Of a stretch of 64,000 bases of DNA, positions 23,557 through 34,667 are shown one piece after another. This DNA is from Impatiens glandulifera. Its lineage: Eukaryota; Streptophyta; Magnoliopsida; Ericales; Balsaminaceae. A program made the translations under genes and the position numbers. The first letter of the stretch is position 1, and the number at the start of each line of letters is the position of its first letter. Below the pieces are notes generated by a model. That model had not been told where the DNA came from. It ran no database searches and saw only the letters and a program-made list of their open reading frames with translations. The DNA is taken from assembly GCF_907164915.1 (NCBI RefSeq), contig NC_061866.1, positions 25,623,905-25,687,904 of the forward strand, written 5' to 3'.

Positions 23557-24466
23557 TAATGATAGTCTGTCCATATTCATCCTTATACAACTTGCTAGAT
23601 GAGTTCATGGATGTTGAGGCAGCTGGATAGTTCTCCATGCCGAATTTCTTCATCATTTTTATCGTATACTCCGCTTGATTGATGAAGATGCCATCTTCAA
23701 GTTGACGAACATTAAGACTTAAAGAATTTCTCACATAATTTTGGGTTAGTTAACCAAAATATGATATTATCCACATAAATTTGAACAAGTAGAATATGTG
23801 AGTCTTTAACAAATTTGAAAAGCGTCTTATCTACTGTTTCAATAATAAAATCATGCTTAAACAGAAATTTAGTCAAAGTGTCATACTAAGATCTTGGAGC
23901 TTTGCTGAAGACCATATAAAGCTTTATCTTATTTGAAAACATGATTAGTCAAACAATGATTTTGAAAACTAGAAGGTTGTTCAACATAAACATCCTCATT
24001 CAGTAAACCATTTAGAAAAGCACTTTGAACATCCATTTAGTAAACTTTAAACTTTTTAAAAGCTGCATAAGCTAGGAAGATTCGAATAACTTCAAGTCTA
24101 GATACAAGGGAGAATGACTCCTCAAAGTCAATTCCTTCCTCCTGTCTATAGCCTTGAGCTACCAATATGGTTTTGCTTTAACAATTAAACCATCTTCACT
24201 AAGCTTTTTTCTAAAGACCCATCTAGTTCCAATAACTTATTGATCATCTAGTCTTAGAATTCGATGTCACACTTTATTTCTTTCAAATTGATTCAACTCT
24301 TCTTGTATAGCATTGATCCAATCCAGATCAAGCAATGCTTCATTTATCTTCTTAGGCTCAATTTTGAGATGAAAGTTGAATTTGCAATTACATCCATTAG
24401 TTGTTTTCTTGTTATAAGAGGTGTATTAAGATTACCTATTGTTTGTTCAGGAGAGTGATTTCTGTT
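23557..24466 (-). pseudogene. pol: pol of element B: reverse transcriptase
   Basis: Minus strand. Around 24340-24200: copia RT opening (E-A-L-L-D, W-I, E-E-L-N-Q-F, N-K-V-W). The first catalytic Asp is kept in M-D-V-Q-S-A-F-L-N-G near 24040. The active-site box reads Y-V-D-N instead of Y-V-D-D (Asn codon at 23768-23766), a G-to-A change that would abolish catalysis. Later, Q-A-E-Y-T and K-K-F-G-M-E-N-Y lead to K-L-Y-K-D-E-Y-G at the junction with element A. Several stops and shifts. Confidence 0.88.
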
Positions 24467-25192
24467 CTATTTGAAGTTTGGTCCCAGAGGGTCTGACATC
24501 TGGACAGTTGGCCCCGCGACATCCGTACTATCAACAGCTTGCTGACTTATAGTTTGGTTGTCTGGTTGAGCATAAAATGGTTCAGTCGGATGATCAGATG
24601 AGCTGATTCTGTTGATTGGAATTTCATCATCGCTATCAGATTGAAGATTGATAGTTTCCAATATATTAGCAACTTCAATGATTTAGTTAGAATTGCTTCC
24701 AACAAATTCATTATGGGTAGATTCTTCAATAGTTAGAGTTTGTTTATTAAACACTCTATAAGCCTTGCTAACTGAAGAGCATCCTAACTTAATCATAACA
24801 TCTACTTTAGCATCAAAATCAGTCAAATGATTTTTACCATTGTTATGAATAAAACACTTACATCCAAAAAATCCTAAAATATGAAATTTTAGGAACTTTA
24901 CGATCAAAAATTCCGTAAGGTGTTTTATTAAAACGTTTATTAACCATTGATCTATTTTGTGTATAGGAAGATGTGTTAATGGCTTCTACCTAAATTTTTT
25001 GAGAAACACCTGAGTCAGCTAGCATAGATCTCGCTACTTCCTTTAATGTTATGTTTCTCCTTTCAGTAACACCATTTTACTATAGAGTTCTGGCACTTGA
25101 CAACTAGTGTCTAATGCCAGAATCCTCAAGGAAAGAAGACAGATGTTTGTTGGTAAACTCACTTCCTCTGTCACTTCTAATTTTTATGACAC
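24467..25192 (-). pseudogene. pol: pol of element B: integrase second half and linker
   Basis: Minus strand. At 25190-25110 the frame has I-R-S-D-R-G-S-E-F with the second catalytic Asp of the DDE integrase, followed by a degenerate region where the catalytic Glu would lie (about 25060-25020). At 24900-24690: G-F-F-G-C-K-C-F-I and then S-K-A-Y-R-V-F-N-K, typical of copia. The linker to RT is acidic. The Harbinger-like element cuts the gene just upstream of this part. Confidence 0.85.
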
Positions 25193-25195
25193 TTA
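25193..25195. repeat. TTA target duplication of the Harbinger-like element
   Basis: TTA here and TTA at 28024-28026 flank GGGTGTG...CACACCC. Removing the element and one TTA keeps the integrase frame of element B. Confidence 0.85.
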
Positions 25196-25379
25196 GGGTG
25201 TGTTTGATAGCCCTGGAATTGGCATTGGAATTGGAATTGGAGGGTCCAATTCCAATTCTTATGTTTGTTAGACACTTTAATATTAAGAATTGGAATTGGA
25301 ATTAGAATTCCAATGGAATTCAATATAGTGTAATTTGATAGTTCTCAATTCCTATCTTTTTAAGTCGGAATTGTAATTC

Positions 25380-26790
25380 CAAATTAACACGTTTTTCATG
25401 TTTTTGACATGTTTAACACGTTTTTCACACATTTTACACGTTTTTAACACGTTTTTTACACGTTTAACATATTTTCATATTTTGGCACGTTTAACACGTT
25501 TTTGGCACGTTTAATACGTTTTTGGCACGTTTAACACGTTTTTGACAAATGTAACACGTTTTTCACGTTCTTGACACGTCTAACACGTTTTTGACACGTT
25601 TAACATGATTTTCACGTTTTTAACACGTTTAACACGTTTTTGGCACATTTTTGGCACGTTTAACAAGTTTTTGTCACGTTTAACACGTTTTGACACATTT
25701 AACACGTTTTTCACGTCCTTGACATGTCTAACACGTTTTTGACACATTTAACACGTTTTTCACGTTCTTGACACGTCTAACACGTTTTTGACACGTTTAA
25801 CATGATTTTCACGTGTTTAACACGTTTAACACGTTTTTGGCACGTTTAACACGTTTTTGTCACGTTTAACACGTTTTGACACATTTAACACGTTTTTCAC
25901 GTCCTTGACATGTTTAACACGTTTTTGACACATTTAACACGTTTTTCACGTCTTTGACACGTTTAACACGTTTTTGACACGTTTAACATGATTTTCACGT
26001 TTTTAACACATTTAACACGTTTTTGACACGTTTGACACGTTTTTTATGTTTTGGCACATTTTGCACGTTTTGGCACGTTTAACAAGTTTTTCACATATTT
26101 AACACGTTTTTGACGCGTTTAACACGTTTTCACGTTTTTGACACATGTAATACGTTTTGTTACGTTTTTGACATGTTTAACGCGTTTTCACGTTTTTGAC
26201 ACATTTAACACGTTTTTTTTACGTTTTTGACACGTTTACCACATTTTTGACACGTTTGACACGTTTTTCACGTTTTTGCACGTTTAACAAGTTTTTCACA
26301 TATTTAACACGTTTAACACGTTTTCACGTTGTTGACACATTTAACACATTTTTTTACGTTTTTGACACGTTTACCACATTTTTGACACGTTTAAAACATT
26401 TTGGCACGTTTAACAAGTTTTTCACATGTTTAACACGTTTTTGACACGTTTAATACGTTTTCACGTTTTTGACACATTTAACACATTTTTTACGTTTTTG
26501 ACACGTTTCACATGTTTTCATGTTTTTAACACATTTAACACTTTTTTTTCGTTTTTGACACGTTTACCACATTTTTGACACGTTTAACACGTTTTTCACG
26601 TTTTAGCATGTTTAACACGTTTTTCACATGTTTGGAACGTTTAACACGTTTTTGACATGTTTTCATGTTTTTCACACGTTTAAAACGTTTTTAACACGTT
26701 GACACGTTTCATATGTTTTTTACGTTTTTGACACGTTTGACACATTTTTAACACATTTAACACGTTTAACACGTTTAACACGTTTAACAC
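25380..26790 (+). repeat. Left arm: CACGTTTAACACGTTTTTGA array
   Basis: About 70 diverged units of roughly 20 bp alternating CACGTTTAA and CACGTTTTTGA. The arm ends at CACGTG (26787-26792), where the repeat polarity flips. Confidence 0.9.
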
Positions 26791-27785
26791 GTGAAAAACG
26801 TGAAAAACGTGAAAAACGTGTTAAAACGTGTGAAAAATGTGAAAACGTGAAAAACGTGTGAAAAACGTGTGAAAACGTGAAAAACGTGTGAAAAACGTAA
26901 AAAACTTGTGAAAAACGTGTTTAAATGTGTAAAAAACGTGAAAACGTTTGAAAACGTGAAAAACGTGTTAAAACGTGTGAAAAACGTGAAAAACGTGAAA
27001 ACGTGTAAAACGTGAAAAACGTGTGAAAAACGTGAAAACGTGAAAAACGTGTGAATAATGTGTGAAAAACGTGAAAAACGTGTTGTAATGTGTGAAAAAC
27101 GTGAAAATGTATTAAAACGTGTAAAAAACGTGAATACGTGTGAAAACGTGTAAAAAACGTGTGAAAACGTGAAAAACGTATGAAAACGTGAAAAACGTAT
27201 GAAAACGTGAAAAACATGTGAAAAACGTTTGAAAAACGTGAAAAACGTGTTAAAACGTGTGAAAAACGTGAAAACGTGAAAACGTGAAAAACGTGTGAAA
27301 AACGTGTGAAAAACGTGTAAAAATGTGTGAATAATGTGAAAAACGTGTTAAAACGTGTAAAAAACGTGAAAACTTGTTAAAACGTGTGAAAAACGTGAAA
27401 AACGTGAAAACGTGTTAAAACGTGTGAAAAACGTGAAAACGTGAAAAACGTGTGAATAATGTGTGAAAAACGTGAAAAACGTGTTGTAATGTGTGAAAAA
27501 TGTGAAAACGTATTAAAACGTGTAAAAAACGTGAAAACATGTGAAAACGTGTAAAAAACGCGTGAAAACGTGAAAAACGTGTGAAAAACGTGAAAAACAT
27601 GTGAAAACGTAAAAAACGTTTAAAAAACGTGTGAAAACGTGTGAAAAACGTGAAAAACGTGTTAAAACGTGTGAAAAACGTGAAAAATGTGTGAAGATAT
27701 GAAAAACGTGTTAAAACGTGTGAAAAACGTGAAAAACGTGTGAAAATGTGAAAAAATGTCAAAAACGTATTAAACGTGCCAAAAC
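26791..27785 (-). repeat. Right arm: AAAAACGTG array, opposite polarity
   Basis: GTGAAAAACGTGTGAAAAACG-type units, the reverse complement polarity of the left arm. About 1.0 kb against 1.4 kb on the left, so the arms pair only in part. A higher-order repeat is visible (about 27030-27170 resembles 27440-27575). Confidence 0.9.
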
Positions 27786-28026
27786 GTCAAAACATATTTT
27801 AAAAGTTAACATTTTGAACCGATATTTTATTTTACAAACATTGGAATTAGAATTTAATTACAATTCTATCATTTTCCCAAACATAGGAATTGAAATTGAA
27901 TTACAATTCTATCATTTTTCCAAACATAGGAATTGAATTGTAATTCAATGCCAATTCTCATGGAATTGGAATTAGAATTCTAATGCCAATTCCAATTCCA
28001 ATTCCCCATCATCAAACACACCCTTA

Positions 28027-28319
28027 AAGATTTTTCATTTTGAAGTCTTCTAAGGATTTTAAACATATTTTCAGTAGTTCGATCCTTATATGCTAAAAAT
28101 ATAACCCAAGTAAATTTAGAATAATCATCAATAACGACATTGGTATATCTCATTCCCCCTAAACTAATGACTGGAATTGGACCAAACAGATCCATGTGCA
28201 ATAATTCCATGCACCTGTCGGATTGAGTATTTTCTGTATTTTTAAAATTTGATCTGACCTATTTTCCCATCTAGCAAGCAGGACAGGCCTTATCTTTTGA
28301 AAAGTTCAGTTTAGGTAAA
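28027..28319 (-). pseudogene. pol: pol of element B: integrase first half
   Basis: Minus strand. C-P-A-C of the HHCC zinc finger at about 28275-28264, then M-E-L-L-H-M-D-L-F-G-P with the first catalytic Asp (28210-28180), V-V-I-D-D-Y-S-K-F-T-W-V, and L-R-R-L-Q-N-E-K at the junction with the Harbinger-like element. Two stops near the zinc finger. Confidence 0.88.
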
Positions 28320-29479
28320 CTAGTTACTATTTCTTTTAAGAAGATGTTGTTAATAGTTTTGAAATTAAGATGGTTTAATCTTTTATGCTAAAGCCAATTT
28401 TGATCATTTTTAGTTAACATGCAAACGGGATCAGACGTTTTATTCTTCCAGTTCATCTTATAAGAATTCCTACTCTACATCATTTCAGTAGGGTATTCCC
28501 CTACTAATCCTTAACTAGGGAAGCATGTTTTTAAAAATCTATAGTATATCCATTATCACACATTTGACTAATACTAATTAGATTAAAATAAAGATTTTCT
28601 ACTAGTAGCACGTCTTTGCTAATAAGGTTACCATGGATAATCTTACCTTACCCACAATTTTACCTTTGTTGTTATCACCAAAGTTGTTTGTTCCCTGTCA
28701 TGTGTCTAGAGTAGCCAATGTCAAAATATCAGACAGGCTCCTCCATGCAGCTGTTTTAATGTACCTAAAAATAAACATATTTGCAGCTTTGGTATCTATA
28801 TTCACTTGGGTCCATGGATAATGAGTCCCTTGGGGATCTATATTTAGGTTAATTTTATGGATCTCCACTTTTGAGTTGTTAATAAAGCAAATGATTTAGG
28901 TTTGACAGACGTCTTTATTCCTACTGCTGATCCTTTAACTTTATAAGATGAGTTTTGAAATGATCTTCTTGACTTTCGGTCAAGTGCTTTCCAGACATGT
29001 TGGCTGCCCTCTTCTTGGGTTTAAGACAGCTTGAAGTTGGATTAACAAATTTAATCTCATCCCTTAAAATTAAATCATCACAACTGTGATCAGTTCTACT
29101 GTTAGTTAATTGGCCCTTGCAAAACTTATAATCTTAAGCTCACATTTTATTGTGTTCAAGTTTTTGTTGGACTCATCTGGACAGTTGTTATGTGATCAGT
29201 TGTTATTTGCATCCGTCAGGTCTTTGCTAAGAGCTCATCAGTTTGACAGCTGCTCCAGATTTTGTCCATGAACTGATCACATAGGTTAGTCTTTGGTTTT
29301 TATCAAAAAAAGTTTTGAATCGTTTCCTTGAGCTTCTCATTCTCAGATGAGAACTCAGTTATTTTCAAAACTTCTTGTTTGGTGTTCTGAGATAAAGAAG
29401 TTCTGTCAAATTTATTTTTCAAATTTAGTTTCATCAAAAGTTTCTGATAGCTTCTTGTACTTAATGACCATGTTATTGA
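28320..29479 (-). pseudogene. pol: pol of element B: protease and pre-integrase region
   Basis: Minus strand, heavily decayed. Around 28725-28690 a protease motif reads F-D-I-G-Y-S-R-H-M-T-G, with the catalytic D-S-G changed to D-I-G. Pre-integrase hallmarks follow (L-V-E-N-L-Y-F-N-L-I-S-I-S-Q-M-C-D-N-G-Y at about 28605-28540). Upstream of the protease the frame is broken by many stops; the stretch near 29330 resembles the Glu/Lys-rich helical part of the matching region of element E. Confidence 0.75.
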
Positions 29480-30594
29480 TTGTAGTGGTTAAGTCATCTC
29501 TATGAACTCGTGTGAGGATAAGTCAAATACCTTAGAGTCGTCATCCATGAAGCATTAAATGACTTTTTCATCACTCTCGCTTGATGAGCTATCGTCAGAA
29601 TCGCTGTCAGCCCATTTAATTTTGCTTTCCTCAGCTAGGAGAGCCTTCTGCTCCTTCTTGTTCTTCTTGTCATCTCTTTTTGGCTTTCTGCAGTCTGCCT
29701 TGAAGTAACCTAGTTTGTCACAATTGAAGCACTTAAAATTAGCTTAGGAATCATTCTTGTAATTATTATTATTAGAGTTTGAGTTAGAATGAATCTTCTT
29801 TATGAATTTTCCAAACTTCTTCACGAAGAGTACCATGGCATCGTTGTTGATCTACTCAGCCGACTTGAAAGTTGTCGCGGTAGGTGGCTCCTCAGTAGTC
29901 ACCAGCGCATTAGTTGAGATGGCAGATATGGATGGTTCATCTTCATTTCTTGATTTAATCTCAAACTCATAGGCTTTTAGATCAGCGAACAGGTCATGCA
30001 TCTACATCTTGTTGAGGTATTTGGATTCCCTCAACGCCATCGTCTTTATGTCCCATTCTCTTGGAAGATCTTTCATTACTTTAATTTCAATCTCTCTGTT
30101 ACTATGTCTTTCCCAAAGTGGAGAGTTCATTAACAAAGTTACTGAATCTTTTATCGAATTCTGTCATTTTCTCTCCGAGATGCAATCGAATTTCTATGTG
30201 GCAACCATGAGTTTATTTTGTTTGGTTTGTTTGTTGTCCTCACACATCTGGGTCAGATTCTCCCAAATTCTTTGGAAGAAGAGCATGACTTGATCTTGTT
30301 GAACATATTCTTGTCTAGCATCTTGTAAAGAATGTCTTTATCCATATTATCGAGGTTGGCCTTCCTCTTTTCTTCAACAGTCCACTTAGATCTTGGTTTC
30401 ACCTTCATCACATGAGCACCATCAGTTGAGGTTGTGACTGTACAGGCCTCTATAATCTTTATCGGACCATCAGTCATGACATACAACATGTCATCATCTA
30501 GAGCGATCAAATGAGCTTGCATCCTTATCTTTTTGTCATCGTAGTCTTCCTTCGGATTTTTCTTAGGATAGACATGGTATTGATATCTGAACAT
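29480..30594 (-). pseudogene. gag: gag of element B
   Basis: Minus strand, ATG at 30594, 35 bp after the 5' LTR. The first 110 codons are open: M-F-R-Y at the start, I-R-M-Q-A-H-L-I-A-L-D-D-D-M, then G-P-I-K-I, matching gag starts in A, E and F. Later frames contain the UBN2-type gag middle region. A zinc knuckle at 29731-29690 reads C-F-N-C-D-K-L-G-Y-F-K-A-D-C, with Tyr where CCHC His should be. An acidic Ser/Asp run follows near 29600. Stops and shifts prevent a full product. Confidence 0.85.
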
Positions 30595-30611
30595 GCTTGA
30601 GAATGAAAAAC

Positions 30612-30628
30612 TTGTCTCTTATACAACT
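30612..30628 (-). other. Primer binding site of element B (decayed)
   Basis: Minus strand AAGTTGTATAAGAGAC directly after the LTR end ...CCTAACA corresponds to TTGGTATCAGAGC with substitutions. Confidence 0.6.
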
Positions 30629-32137
30629 TGTTAGGATCGGGTACAACAATAGTATGGGGTTGAATATTATTGTGCAACTTATCATTTTCAATTCGATTTT
30701 AATCCTCTTAGAGATAAAAATATTTTTCTATTCTTCACAAATCTTCGCAAACTTTTGAATAGATTTAAGTGCGGAAATGCTTGCTAGATTTGAAGCGGTA
30801 GATAAATGATTGTAAGATGTAAGAATTAAATAACAAAAGGAGTTTCCAAAAAGCTTTAATTCATATAGCAACTACACAAACCTAGTCAGAGACACAAGAC
30901 TTAACAACTGCCTATTTTTGAACTCATACCTATCACTATGTTGAACAGACAACCTTTATTCAACTTACAATATTTATAATACACTCAGGTAGAACAATAA
31001 ACAATAGCTCAATTTAGCTTAGTGATTTATAGAATAGTTTTAGAGAGAGAGTGAATAACCCAAAGTTTAGCAATTCGTAATTCATGCGAGTTAAGTTCGA
31101 GTGTGGAAGAGCAAGAGATCGGAGAGATTCGTCGTTGTACTCTGATCACCTTTTATATTGAAGTGTAGAAATGATTGAATTCGTCTCTTGGATATGTGTT
31201 AGCTTTCTGATGGATGTACGCCAGGTGTACGGGATCGTACTTAAGAATATATTCGTTGGATCGTGACATACCAGATTGTACTGCGGAATATTCGCTAGAA
31301 CATGGTGTATTGGAAGGTAAAACACAGGCTAGTGGAATAATTAAGTATGTTGCAATTAAGCGTATTAAGCTGACTAGACAGACGACTGATGACGAACACT
31401 GCTATTTGTCGTGCTGACCATCTAATGAAGCAAGACGTCTGCTCGCGCTTCTTCAGACCAAGACTTCTATTGAAGCAAGACGTCTTCTCGCTCAATTTTT
31501 CAGACTAGAGCGTTTGTGGAAGTGAGATGTCTGCTCGCGTACTTCTTCAGACCAGAGCGTCTGTTGAAGTGAGACGTTTGCTCGCACACTTCTTCAGACC
31601 ATGGTGTTTATTGAAGTGAGACGTTTACTCGCGCACTTCTTCAGACTAGAGCGTCTATTTAAGTGAGACGTCTTCTCACGCTTCTTCAATATAACACGTC
31701 TGTTGAAGCAAGATGTCTTCTCGAGCTTTTTTAAACTAACACATCTGTTGAAGCAAGACGTCTTATCACGCTTCTTCAGACTAACACGTCTGTTTATGAA
31801 AAATGTCTTCTCGCATACTTCTTCAGAACATAGCATCTGTTGAAGTGAGACGTCTTCTCATGATTCTTCAAACTAATACGTATGTTGAATCAAGACGTCT
31901 GCTCGTGTATTTCTTCAGCCAAGAGCGTCTGTTGAAGTGAGACGTCTAATATAGATGTACCTGCGCATAGACAATTTACACAACTTAGTTTTATTAATGA
32001 ACACATCATTAAAACTATGTCGTATTGATTTATACTTATTCACTTAAGTTTATTTAAATTAATTAAAGTATTTTTCCTTAATTAATTATTTCTTTAATAA
32101 TTAATTTTCCTTTTTCTTAATTTAACTTAATCTAACA
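30629..32137 (-). repeat. 5' LTR of element B
   Basis: 1509 bp. Minus strand start TGTTAGATTAAG at 32137, end GATCCTAACA at 30629; the terminal inverted TGTTAG/CTAACA is intact. U3 array at 31415-31955, TATA box (AATATAAAAG) near 31160-31150. Compared with the 3' LTR a deletion near 30835-30850 removes the conserved GGGGTGACGTAGGAG block. Confidence 0.92.
31415..31955 (-). repeat. U3 hairpin-repeat array, 5' LTR of element B
   Basis: Same CTTCTTCAGAC / GTCTGTTGAAG / GAGACGTCT units as at 7660-8255, about ten copies, with a different copy number and order. Confidence 0.85.
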
Positions 32138-32251
32138 CAAGATGATACCCGAGGGATCTTTGTTTCCCCTATGCATATGGTATGCTACCTCTAGAATTTT
32201 GGAGGATGTCTTATCATCTTCTAGAGCCATGAAGAAATGGGCCAAAAAAAC
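32138..32251 (-). pseudogene. Ty3/gypsy element G: gag segment upstream of the B insertion
   Basis: The first five bases (32138-32142, CAAGA) are the right target duplication of element B. On the minus strand the frame reads K-I-L-E-V-A-Y-H-M-H-R-G-N-K-D-P-S-G and then continues at 6792 into L-A-E-T-L, as in intact plant gypsy gag proteins (…P-x-x-L-A-E-T). This shows both sides were one gene before B inserted. Confidence 0.65.
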
Positions 32252-33609
32252 TGTTATTGTCAGTTTTTAGTCTTCACAAGTCGTCACAAACTCTTGAACA
32301 GAGTTTAAGTGAGTAAGTGTTTGTTTCGACTTTAAGCAACAAATAAATGGTTGGAAGATTAAGAAAGTAAAGAACATGGGACACAAGAGATGTTTATGGG
32401 TGTTCAAAATAAACTCTTCTACGTCACCCCTTCTTCTCGAACTCGAATAGGATATTCTTCTCAACCTTAAAATAAATATTTACTAGAAGACTTTGGTTTG
32501 ATTACAACACATATACAAACTCAGTCGGACAATCAGGACTTAGTTAATGACTATTTACGAACTCCTAGCACACACAACACTTGTTGTTAGACACTCACTC
32601 TATCAACTTACAAAGAACTCACAATAATGGAAAAGTTATACAATGATTTTCGGTATGAAAATAATCTCACAGAAATATACTAAGGCAAAAACTTGAATAT
32701 ATATTTTTAGAAAGAGTGTATTTAATTTTCAGAATACCCAGAGAGTAAAATCCATTGTTTTGTTTTCCCTTAATCTTCTTATATATCCAAATCACAGCAA
32801 TAGTCATATTTTCTTCAATAGACACTTGTCCTCCTTCCGTTGGATGAGTGCCTTGATAGTACATCATAAAAGATCCTCTTTGATCTTGTCTTTACTGGAT
32901 GATAATGATCCAAGAATTCATTTAATGGAGCCTATTGTACAAAGAACGTTCATTATATAGGATTTGAATAATCTTGGTGCTTTTAGCAGAACTCTGCTGC
33001 TGCAAATGATTTTAATCTGATTTTGCACAAAAATGGAAACATAATACTAGAGACGTAAAAGGCTGACTTCTACAAATACCTGAAGAGGATACTTTTTCAA
33101 ATATAGAAACAAGTACCAGATTTGAGCATGGTACCGGACTTGAACAATTTTGGTATTTTCTCATACTTGTCAGTTTTTCAGAATTTTGGTATTTTCTCAA
33201 ACTAATCGGTTTTTTGGATTTTGGTATTTACTCAAACTGTTCTGTTTTTAAGGATTTTGGTATTTTCTCAAACTAGTCGGTGTTTAAGGATTTTGGTATT
33301 TACGCAAACTGATCGATTTTTCAAGATTTCGATATTTTCTCAAACTTGTCGGTTTTTCAGTATTTCATCAAACCGGATGCGCGCAGTTTTGCTGAAATAC
33401 CAATAAATTCAATTATTAATTGCGCTTGGTGAGATTCACTCGTGTGATAGACAAGAATACAAACCGATGTACTACAACACATTGTTGTTATCTTTAAAAT
33501 TATTAATATACTCGTTATGACTTAACAATTATATATATATAATTTAACTTATATATATAATTGAACATAGTTTTATCCATTCATTATGAAAACCATTTCA
33601 TATCTAACA
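32252..33609 (-). repeat. 3' LTR of truncated copia element C
   Basis: 1358 bp, minus strand, starting TGTTAGATATG after a polypurine tract (33610-33623) and ending ...CAATAACA. A tandem array lies in U3 (33145-33378), a TATA box (GATATATAAG) near 32786-32776, and the conserved block (GGGGTGACGTAGAAG...GAACACCCATAAA) at 32435-32393. Only about 100 bp of internal DNA remain next to it (to about 33715), so element C is a truncated 3' end inserted in gypsy G. Confidence 0.85.
33145..33378 (-). repeat. U3 tandem repeat of element C, about 41-bp unit
   Basis: GGATTTTGGTATTTTCTCAA plus ACTAGTCGGTTTTTAA (written on +) repeats five to six times with a period of about 41 bp. It occupies the same place in U3 as the unrelated arrays of the other families. 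Confidence 0.8.
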
Positions 33610-33623
33610 ATTTCTCCCTTTTT
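33610..33623 (-). other. Polypurine tract of element C
   Basis: Minus strand AAAAAGGGAGAAAT, identical to that of element 0; the adjoining sequence (to about 33715) also resembles 2060-2142. Confidence 0.85.
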
Positions 33624-33719
33624 AATTATTTAAACTAAATATTCAAAACTTGGTAATTTTATAATTATTGGTTAATTCTCCTAAGTTAGTTAGCTAATTT
33701 AATTTTACAGTTTTGGTAT

Positions 33720-34120
33720 ATCTATATTCCTCATGCATGAGCTTTCTTAAAGGCATTTATTCTACACATGGATTTTGATAGAACATGTTCTAGTTTTCCA
33801 CCATTAGGATAACTCTAAACTCTTCTATAGTAGGTAACATGGCCCTTTATCCAATATAATAAACTTGTATTGTGTAGACCCATCTCCTTTGCATTTGCAT
33901 AAGGAATGTGAGGTTTATTTTGAAGTTTGTAAACTTCATGATGGGAGCCATTCCGTAAATCCCATGATTCCACTAGTTTTTGTGGAAGATTTCAACCCAT
34001 GAACATTGTTTGTGATTGGAAATTCAAAACATTTACAAACATGTATTTATTTTGAAAAAGAAAGAACATGCTTAGTATGCTCACTTAGACTATACATTCA
34101 TACACATAATACATATATGG
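33720..34120 (-). pseudogene. Ty3/gypsy element G: probable gag N-terminus
   Basis: Minus strand around 33850-33790 reads M-L-P-T-I-E-E-F-R-V-I-L, like the P-T-I-E-E-Y motif of plant gypsy gag N-terminal domains. The rest of the stretch is too decayed to follow. Position between the G leader and the later gag parts supports this. Low confidence. Confidence 0.4.
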
Positions 34121-34640
34121 TAGTCACATAAGGGCTGTAGTGACGAGGTCTTTCAGTTGCCTAGGAATGACAAACAACCGGCTTGGTGATAGTAACCAGG
34201 TTTTTTGTTTTAAGGGGAATCATAAGAGAGTATTCAATTATAGTGGAGGGGATAAACCGCCGCCAAAAACCAGAAAAATATCTACTCAATTGGGAATTTC
34301 CCCCACCTCCATAATGTTTGTTTCCTTTCGGACAACTCATCGCCAAAGAGGGGGATCGATCCCGTGCATTCTAAATTTTCCTCTAACAACATCATTCGAA
34401 TTGTAACAAGTTGTCATTCCATATTGACAATCTTTGCACATAAGTGTAGAAGTACCGATCTCAATCGTGTATTTCCTTACAAGTAAGAAGAGGGTGAAGT
34501 ACCCTTAACACATAAAGGCTTTAAATATGATATAACCTATGCCTCTTTTAAGGTGTTGTATCTTTTAATACAAACCTATTAAGTGTGAAAACTTGATACA
34601 AAAGTTTCGAAAGACAAGTTTATGTTTTGAATTATACATT
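34121..34640 (-). other. Leader of gypsy element G, non-coding
   Basis: Between the presumed G primer site and the gag start. A short open stretch on either strand (34140-34406) has no recognisable similarity and I treat it as chance. Confidence 0.4.
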
Positions 34641-34667
34641 TAATCCCCAATAAAGTCGCCAAAAACT
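34641..34667 (-). other. Primer-site-like sequence of gypsy element G
   Basis: Minus strand TTTTTGGCGACTTTATTGGG directly after an LTR-like end ...GGGGGTTACA. From memory, plant Ty3/gypsy elements often have TTTGGCGACTCTGCTGGGGA here, so this looks like a decayed tRNA primer site. Confidence 0.5.

Larger units (their letters stand above)
25196..28023. mobile_element. PIF/Harbinger-like non-autonomous palindromic element
   Basis: 2828 bp. Terminal inverted repeats start GGGTGTGTTTGAT on both sides and continue as imperfect repeats rich in GGAATTGGAATT (about 25196-25320 and 27840-28023). TTA duplications flank it; such TIR and TSD features are typical of PIF/Harbinger or Tourist elements. The interior is almost wholly an array of CACGTTT-type repeats that changes strand at about 26790, making a very large imperfect palindrome. 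No transposase is encoded; long ORFs inside are low-complexity artefacts. Confidence 0.85.
6793..32137 (-). mobile_element. Ty1/copia element B with extra ORF (contains nested insertions)
   Basis: Complete but dead copia element on the minus strand: 5' LTR 32137-30629, primer site, gag, protease, integrase, RT, RNase H, extra ORF, polypurine tract, 3' LTR 8437-6793. It spans 25.3 kb, of which 10.1 kb is nested element A and 2.8 kb is a Harbinger-like element; the original was about 12.4 kb. Flanking CAAGA duplications are perfect. The target is the gag of gypsy element G, whose frame resumes across the insertion. The extra ORF after pol and the length suggest the Sirevirus lineage (inference). 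Confidence 0.92.

Noticed and set aside
26196..27762. Phe/Thr/Arg-rich ORFs (26196-26444, 26921-27217, 27415-27762)
   Set aside because: Low-complexity translations of the CACGTTT array, with no codon logic and in both directions.
34140..34406. 88-aa plus-strand ORF between gypsy LTR and gag
   Set aside because: No recognisable similarity, short, in a decayed leader region.
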